Part shown: one piece after another, positions 63,701 to 64,000 of the stretch | Layout of the letters: each line of letters begins with the position of its first letter | Numbering within the stretch: the first letter of the stretch is position 1 | NCBI GenBank assembly: GCA_036768485.1 | Contig: JAVLUZ010000208.1 | Span: 1,117,529 to 1,181,528, forward strand | Direction of reading: 5' to 3' | From: Mermis nigrescens | Lineage: Eukaryota; Nematoda; Enoplea; Mermithida; Mermithidae | DNA length: 64,000 bases | Made by a program: the position numbers and the translations under genes | Notes under the pieces: generated by a model | Database searches by the model: none | Told to the model about the DNA's origin: nothing | Seen by the model: only the letters and a program-made list of their open reading frames with translations

Positions 63701-63919
63701 TTGAGACCCGGACCCGGACCCGATATTCCAAAAAATCTGGACCCGTTGCATCCCTAATATTTACACTTTAACACAATTTTTGGCCGAAAGCTAGATTTTC
63801 CGAAGTATATTAATTTTTGGAGCTTGCCAAGCTGAGTGATTAGGCATACGAATCAGCCAATACCTGATGGTAAGATGAATTGCGGCTCGTTATTGCCGGC
63901 GTATCCCAATTTCGTGTAT
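41382..63919 (-). CDS. Arp3: Actin-related protein 3 (Arp3), ten exons, 5' end outside
   Basis: Core actin-related subunit of the Arp2/3 complex, which nucleates branched actin filaments in the cytoplasm; Arp2 and Arp3 mimic the first two subunits of the new branch. Ten exons on the - strand join without a frameshift: 63864-63919, 61211-61323, 60509-60619, 59951-60046, 59131-59238, 52369-52512, 47999-48172, 45035-45253, 44095-44178 and 41382-41477, about 399 codons plus stop. Landmarks: [18 protein letters not shown] (first phosphate-loop region), [46 protein letters not shown] (second phosphate loop), [78 protein letters not shown]. Only the N-terminal exon (about 15 residues) is missing, off the right edge. 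Total length fits the family (about 418). Confidence 0.97.
41465..41640 (-). repeat. Tandem triplication across the Arp3 last-intron acceptor
   Basis: Three 56-59-bp copies with ATTCACC at 41471, 41527 and 41586. Copy 1 is the true acceptor and first exon codons. Copy 2 has lost the AG (GCAT). Copy 3 keeps GCAG|GGTGAATTT. Confidence 0.88.
42172..42433. mobile_element. Family A MITE, copy A11
   Basis: CATATGTGGGC to GCCCAGGTGTG, 262 bp. Flanks TTCCCACA and ATCCCACA agree at 7 of 8. In the last Arp3 intron. Confidence 0.88.
42480..42745. mobile_element. Partial family C element
   Basis: Inverted family C body: 'gagcttcgcgtcgcaccatacattc', 'ttattcaatttactcaattttt', 'gacacgtagtgcacccatggc'. The hairpin core is decayed. 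Confidence 0.5.
42746..43880. other. Intronic stretch, nothing recognised
   Basis: In the last Arp3 intron. 42830-43190 is more GC-rich and may be an old transposon, but no ends, TSD or coding domain are seen. 43430-43680 is AT-rich. Confidence 0.4.
43892..44055. mobile_element. Family B hAT-like MITE, copy B2
   Basis: 164 bp, CAGGCACGTAGCTG / CAGCTACGTGCCTG, exact 8-bp TSD GCTATATA (43884-43891 and 44056-44063). It lies 39 bp downstream of an Arp3 splice donor. Confidence 0.92.
44095..44178 (-). CDS. Arp3: Arp3 exon ([13 protein letters not shown])
   Basis: Acceptor TTCTGTAG|CCT. 28 codons, [20 protein letters not shown] then GGSMLGST. Donor ACA|GTAAGA. MITE B2 begins only 39 bp past the donor. 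Confidence 0.95.
44220..45030. repeat. AT-rich simple-sequence tract
   Basis: Runs of AAATAAATA and TTAATTAAT units between two Arp3 exons (44178 and 45035), broken by short unique pieces. Confidence 0.8.
45035..45253 (-). CDS. Arp3: Arp3 exon ([19 protein letters not shown])
   Basis: Acceptor AATGTAATAG|TTC. 73 codons, [17 protein letters not shown] to [12 protein letters not shown]. Donor AAG|GTTTAA. Holds the VLSGGSTMF nucleotide-binding motif. Confidence 0.95.
45258..45405. repeat. ATTATTAAAAC-type microsatellite
   Basis: Irregular repeats of AATTATTAAAAC and ATTGAAATT directly upstream of an Arp3 acceptor (- strand). Confidence 0.8.
45433..45702. repeat. Interspersed repeat, family I copy 3
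   Basis: ATGCACAGCATGACCG start, 'caaagcgacctcgaaaactgg', 'caaaatcaagcacttttgaag', CACAGTGCATATCC end. Confidence 0.6.
45703..46140. mobile_element. Family E element, 3' part replaced
   Basis: CAGCGACGGATCCAGG start, body 'cagaattatttctgatgcaaa', GGCGCCAAGCGCCG hairpin at 46071. It runs into another family E element instead of its own end. Confidence 0.55.
46141..46780. mobile_element. Family E element, inverted copy E4
   Basis: CAAGGGCGGATTAATAAGG to CCTAGATCCGCACTG, 640 bp, hairpins GGCGCTTCGCGCC at 46273 and a decayed one at 46520. No clean TSD. Arp3 intron. Confidence 0.65.
46780..46881. repeat. 102-bp GC-rich foldback
   Basis: GATTTAGAGTGGGCGGGG pairs with CCCCGCCCCTCTAAATCC, with a second inner stem TTGTCGTCAG / TTGACGACAG. 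Probably a very short family E derivative. Confidence 0.65.
46886..47261. mobile_element. Family C element, copy C10
   Basis: CATATGAATTCTGGG near the left, GGCTCAAAAAACGGCAGATG, 'tatgccgaacatttgac' where the hairpin should be (lost), end ATAATTTATGTATG. Confidence 0.55.
47999..48172 (-). CDS. Arp3: Arp3 exon (SYVCPD...[11 protein letters not shown])
   Basis: Acceptor CTGTATATAG|GAG. 58 codons, [54 protein letters not shown] and FHPE. Donor GAA|GTAATC. A foldback arm begins about 4 bp before the acceptor. Confidence 0.94.
48176..48827. repeat. ~650-bp foldback abutting an Arp3 exon
   Basis: About 120-bp arms: 48176-48296 and 48709-48827, both reading from ACAGT[T/G]CTCG...CACGAA through 'gacctaaagagta' to TTTACTTCAAGAA in inverted orientation. 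The spacer holds a decayed family B copy (48297-48470) and a GCGCGCGTGTGCGC tract. Confidence 0.82.
48297..48470. mobile_element. Decayed family B MITE, copy B3
   Basis: Inverted family B body: 'gaccaacacaaattttttgggg', 'agcacaaaataacgcctaaaaagtcc', 'ggggggtccgaacactcccatccccccag'. The ends have decayed to GCACATAGCTAG / GATACGTGCACG. Confidence 0.7.
48830..50340. other. Arp3 intron, nothing recognised
   Basis: AT-rich single-copy-looking DNA. 49440-49730 is nearly all A/T. No exon or repeat end seen. Confidence 0.45.
50344..50843. mobile_element. Family E element, copy E2
   Basis: AAGTGGCGGATCTAGG start, body 'gcccttcacgtgcggaatagcg', GGCGCGAAGCGCCG at 50580, end CCCCCCTCCCGCCATC. The TSD is not clear. 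Arp3 intron. Confidence 0.65.
50844..52330. other. Arp3 intron, mostly unassigned
   Basis: AT-rich. 51750-51930 has G-run/C-run pieces (GGGGGTCTACC, CCACCCCCCCTCC) that look like ends of decayed family C or D elements. No exon seen. Confidence 0.4.
52369..52512 (-). CDS. Arp3: Arp3 exon ([12 protein letters not shown])
   Basis: Acceptor ATTACGCAG|GCC. 48 codons, [20 protein letters not shown] to [13 protein letters not shown]. Donor AAG|GTTACT. MITE A12 starts 78 bp upstream in the intron. Confidence 0.95.
52590..52860. mobile_element. Family A MITE, copy A12
   Basis: CACACATGGGCGTG to GCCCATCAATG, 271 bp, exact 8-bp TSD GGTTTCAC (52582-52589 and 52861-52868). It sits 78 bp upstream of an Arp3 acceptor. 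Confidence 0.9.
52861..53237. mobile_element. Family C element (inverted), truncated by A12
   Basis: Body and hairpin GTCGCTTCGCGCGAC near 53020, 'gctctagaatgataaagcatcgtc', end CCCATGCCGTGCGTGTATG. The left terminus is missing where A12 inserted. Confidence 0.65.
53558..54000. mobile_element. Family F MITE, copy F3
   Basis: CAGTATTTTTGTAC to CAAAAAACCGTG, 443 bp. Flanks CATAGATC and CATAAACC agree at 6 of 8. Hairpins GGCGCTAGGCGCC (53767) and GGCGCGAAGCGCC (53864). Arp3 intron. Confidence 0.82.
54055..54318. mobile_element. Family D repeat, copy D4 (inverted)
   Basis: 'gaagtcggacgtcccctccc', 'ttttcggccatttttgcgtttttta' and TTTCGAGCCGTTATACATAGG. Confidence 0.65.
54560..54815. repeat. TTTA tetranucleotide microsatellite
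   Basis: Long (TTTA)n with ATTATTTATT interruptions in an Arp3 intron. Flanked on both sides by AAATAA-rich DNA to about 55330. Confidence 0.92.
55676..56084. mobile_element. Family C element, copy C2
   Basis: 409 bp, CATACATGATC to GCATATATG. Flanks CTTCTTAC and CTTCTCAC agree at 7 of 8. Hairpin CGGCGCTTCGCGCC at 55865. It defines the family C ends and its 8-bp TSD. Confidence 0.82.
56085..56440. mobile_element. Family C element, copy C3
   Basis: A second inverted copy next to C2: 'gctcaaaaaagtcaaattttcggcacttcgtgcc', 'gagcatcgtcagacacgcc', end CCATGCCGTGCATATCTG. Its left end was cut by the C2 insertion. Confidence 0.7.
56846..57128. mobile_element. Family D element, copy D5
   Basis: 283 bp, CGTACATGTAACGG to TAACATGTATG. 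Flanks CTCAATGA and CTTAATGA agree at 7 of 8. The centre is a ladder of 'aaacgcctaaaaatggcc' units. It defines the family D ends. Confidence 0.78.
57290..58048. mobile_element. Family F element F4, nested
   Basis: 759 bp, CAGTATTTTTTGTATTC to CAAAACAAAAACACTG, exact 8-bp TSD GGTATAGG (57282-57289 and 58049-58056). Longer than other F copies because its middle is duplicated: the hairpin-plus-spacer block occurs twice (hairpins at 57419, 57508, 57730 and 57820). Confidence 0.92.
58285..58705. mobile_element. Family C element C1, nested in another C
   Basis: 421 bp, CATACATACATGCAC to GATCATGTATG. Flanks GTCGCAAC and GTCGCAGC agree at 7 of 8. Hairpin GGCGCGAAGCGCC at 58510-58522. Confidence 0.85.
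59131..59238 (-). CDS. Arp3: Arp3 exon (phosphate loop 2)
   Basis: Acceptor TTACGTTAG|GCC. 36 codons, [20 protein letters not shown] then [16 protein letters not shown]. Donor ATC|GTAATT. Holds the DSGDGVTH nucleotide-binding motif. Confidence 0.95.
59951..60046 (-). CDS. Arp3: Arp3 exon ([13 protein letters not shown])
   Basis: Acceptor CACTTTAG|ACA. 32 codons, [20 protein letters not shown] then [12 protein letters not shown]. Donor CAG|GTACGC. The intron upstream of it is a minisatellite, and the acceptor lies at the edge of the repeat. Confidence 0.95.
60047..60508. repeat. ~30-bp minisatellite filling an Arp3 intron
   Basis: About 13-14 units of the type GTGTAAACAAGAATGAATG + TAATGTCTTTA, alternating with 'gtgtaaacaatgattactttattgcctta'. 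It occupies nearly the whole 462-bp intron. Confidence 0.93.
60509..60619 (-). CDS. Arp3: Arp3 exon (WPIRHG...HYFLL)
   Basis: Acceptor GCTTTAAG|TGG. 37 codons, [20 protein letters not shown] then [17 protein letters not shown]. Donor TTA|GTAAGT. Confidence 0.95.
61211..61323 (-). CDS. Arp3: Arp3 exon ([14 protein letters not shown])
   Basis: Acceptor TTTTTTCAAG|CG, phase 1. Codes for (A)[37 protein letters not shown]. Donor AAG|GTTATA. The segment after KESA is shorter than in vertebrate Arp3. Confidence 0.95.
61374..61792. mobile_element. Family C element, copy C5
   Basis: CACACATGATCTGGGGG to GATGCGCGTG, 419 bp, hairpin AGCGCTTCGCGCCG at 61580, 'tgctgtagatcgatagagctttgat'. The TSD is weak. 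It lies 51 bp from the 5' edge of an Arp3 exon (61323), in the intron. Confidence 0.68.
62572..63400. mobile_element. E6: family E element nested in hAT-4
   Basis: Starts CAGGGGCGGATTTGAGG and runs with the family E body ('ggcgacctgga', later 'agccatttcctgttcatgtagg' and 'atgtttcgcatcaaatgctata'), in reverse orientation to E1. It seems truncated at its far end, so the right boundary is approximate. Confidence 0.65.
62749..63200. mobile_element. F5: family F MITE nested in E6
   Basis: 452 bp, CACGGTTTTTTTCTATTC to CAAAAAAACACTG. Flanks ACCTGGAG and CCTGGAAG (shifted match). Hairpins CGGCGCTTCGCGCCG (62877) and GTGCTTCGCGCC (62971). Confidence 0.8.
63864..63919 (-). CDS. Arp3: Arp3 exon (second exon, N-terminal)
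   Basis: Acceptor TTCTTTAAG|A, completing a Gly codon begun in the missing exon 1, then [18 protein letters not shown] and a split codon. Donor G|GTATTG. hAT-4 ends 107 bp into the following intron. Confidence 0.95.
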
Positions 63920-64000
63920 CTTAAAGAAATACGGCAACGCTGTCATAGGTGTATGCACGGCATTGCAATTCTGGGGGTACTGAAACTGAAACTTTCTCAC

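Larger units (their letters stand above)
62229..63756 (-). mobile_element. hAT-4: element with (CGGGTC)n ends
   Basis: 1528 bp, ends TAGGGATGCAACGGG / CCCGTTGCATCCCTA, exact 8-bp TSD ATATTTAC (62221-62228 and 63757-63764). GGACCC units at both ends, all in one direction. Read on the - strand they are CGGGTC, matching the sense of the other elements. E6 and F5 are nested inside. No transposase domain recognised. In the Arp3 intron next to exon 63864-63919. Confidence 0.93.

Overview
This is a eukaryotic nuclear window. It is AT-rich and intron-rich, and its genes are conserved animal genes broken into short exons by introns full of transposon remnants. I place it in an animal, probably an arthropod. 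The arthropod part is a guess from overall texture; only the animal-type gene content is well supported.

Three protein-coding genes can be rebuilt exon by exon, with matching splice phases. (1) The last three exons of a cathepsin L-like cysteine protease lie on the + strand (about 368-5211); the 5' part, including the catalytic Cys, is left of the window. (2) A complete dynactin subunit 5 gene (DCTN5/p25) lies on the - strand: four exons from 37451 down to 21370, coding for 180 residues. (3) Ten exons of Arp3, the actin-related subunit of the Arp2/3 complex, lie on the - strand from 63919 down to 41382. Only the N-terminal exon (about 15 residues) falls beyond the right edge. Arp3 lies upstream of DCTN5 in the same orientation, about 3.9 kb apart. 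DCTN5 and the protease converge. DCTN5 and Arp3 both serve the cytoskeleton, but nothing suggests co-regulation.

Most of the rest is repeats. Several non-autonomous families carry 8-bp target-site duplications (TSDs), which points to the hAT superfamily. Family A is 245-270 bp with ends CAYANRTGGGC. Family B is about 163 bp with ends CAGGCACGTAGC. Families C and D have CATACATG-like ends. Family E has ends CAGTGGCGGATC. Family F has ends CAGTGTTTTTTG and TGTACAAAG modules. There are also four larger hAT elements with TAGGGATG or TAGTGATG ends. These four carry subterminal arrays of a CGGNTC-type hexamer, each element with its own version, and two keep a hAT C-terminal dimerisation-domain relic. 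Insertions nest up to three deep.

Region by region: 1-5.2 kb, protease exons with a long AAT microsatellite. 5.2-21.4 kb, a repeat field with foldbacks, GTGTAAA/TTTACAC-rich large repeats and a Helitron-like end with minisatellites. 19.1-21.0 kb, the nested hAT-1. 21.4-37.5 kb, DCTN5 with a 9.9-kb first intron holding hAT-2 and hAT-3. 37.5-41.4 kb, intergenic. 41.4-64 kb, Arp3, whose introns hold MITEs, minisatellites, foldbacks and hAT-4. I saw no rRNA, tRNA, CRISPR, LTR retrotransposon or viral gene.
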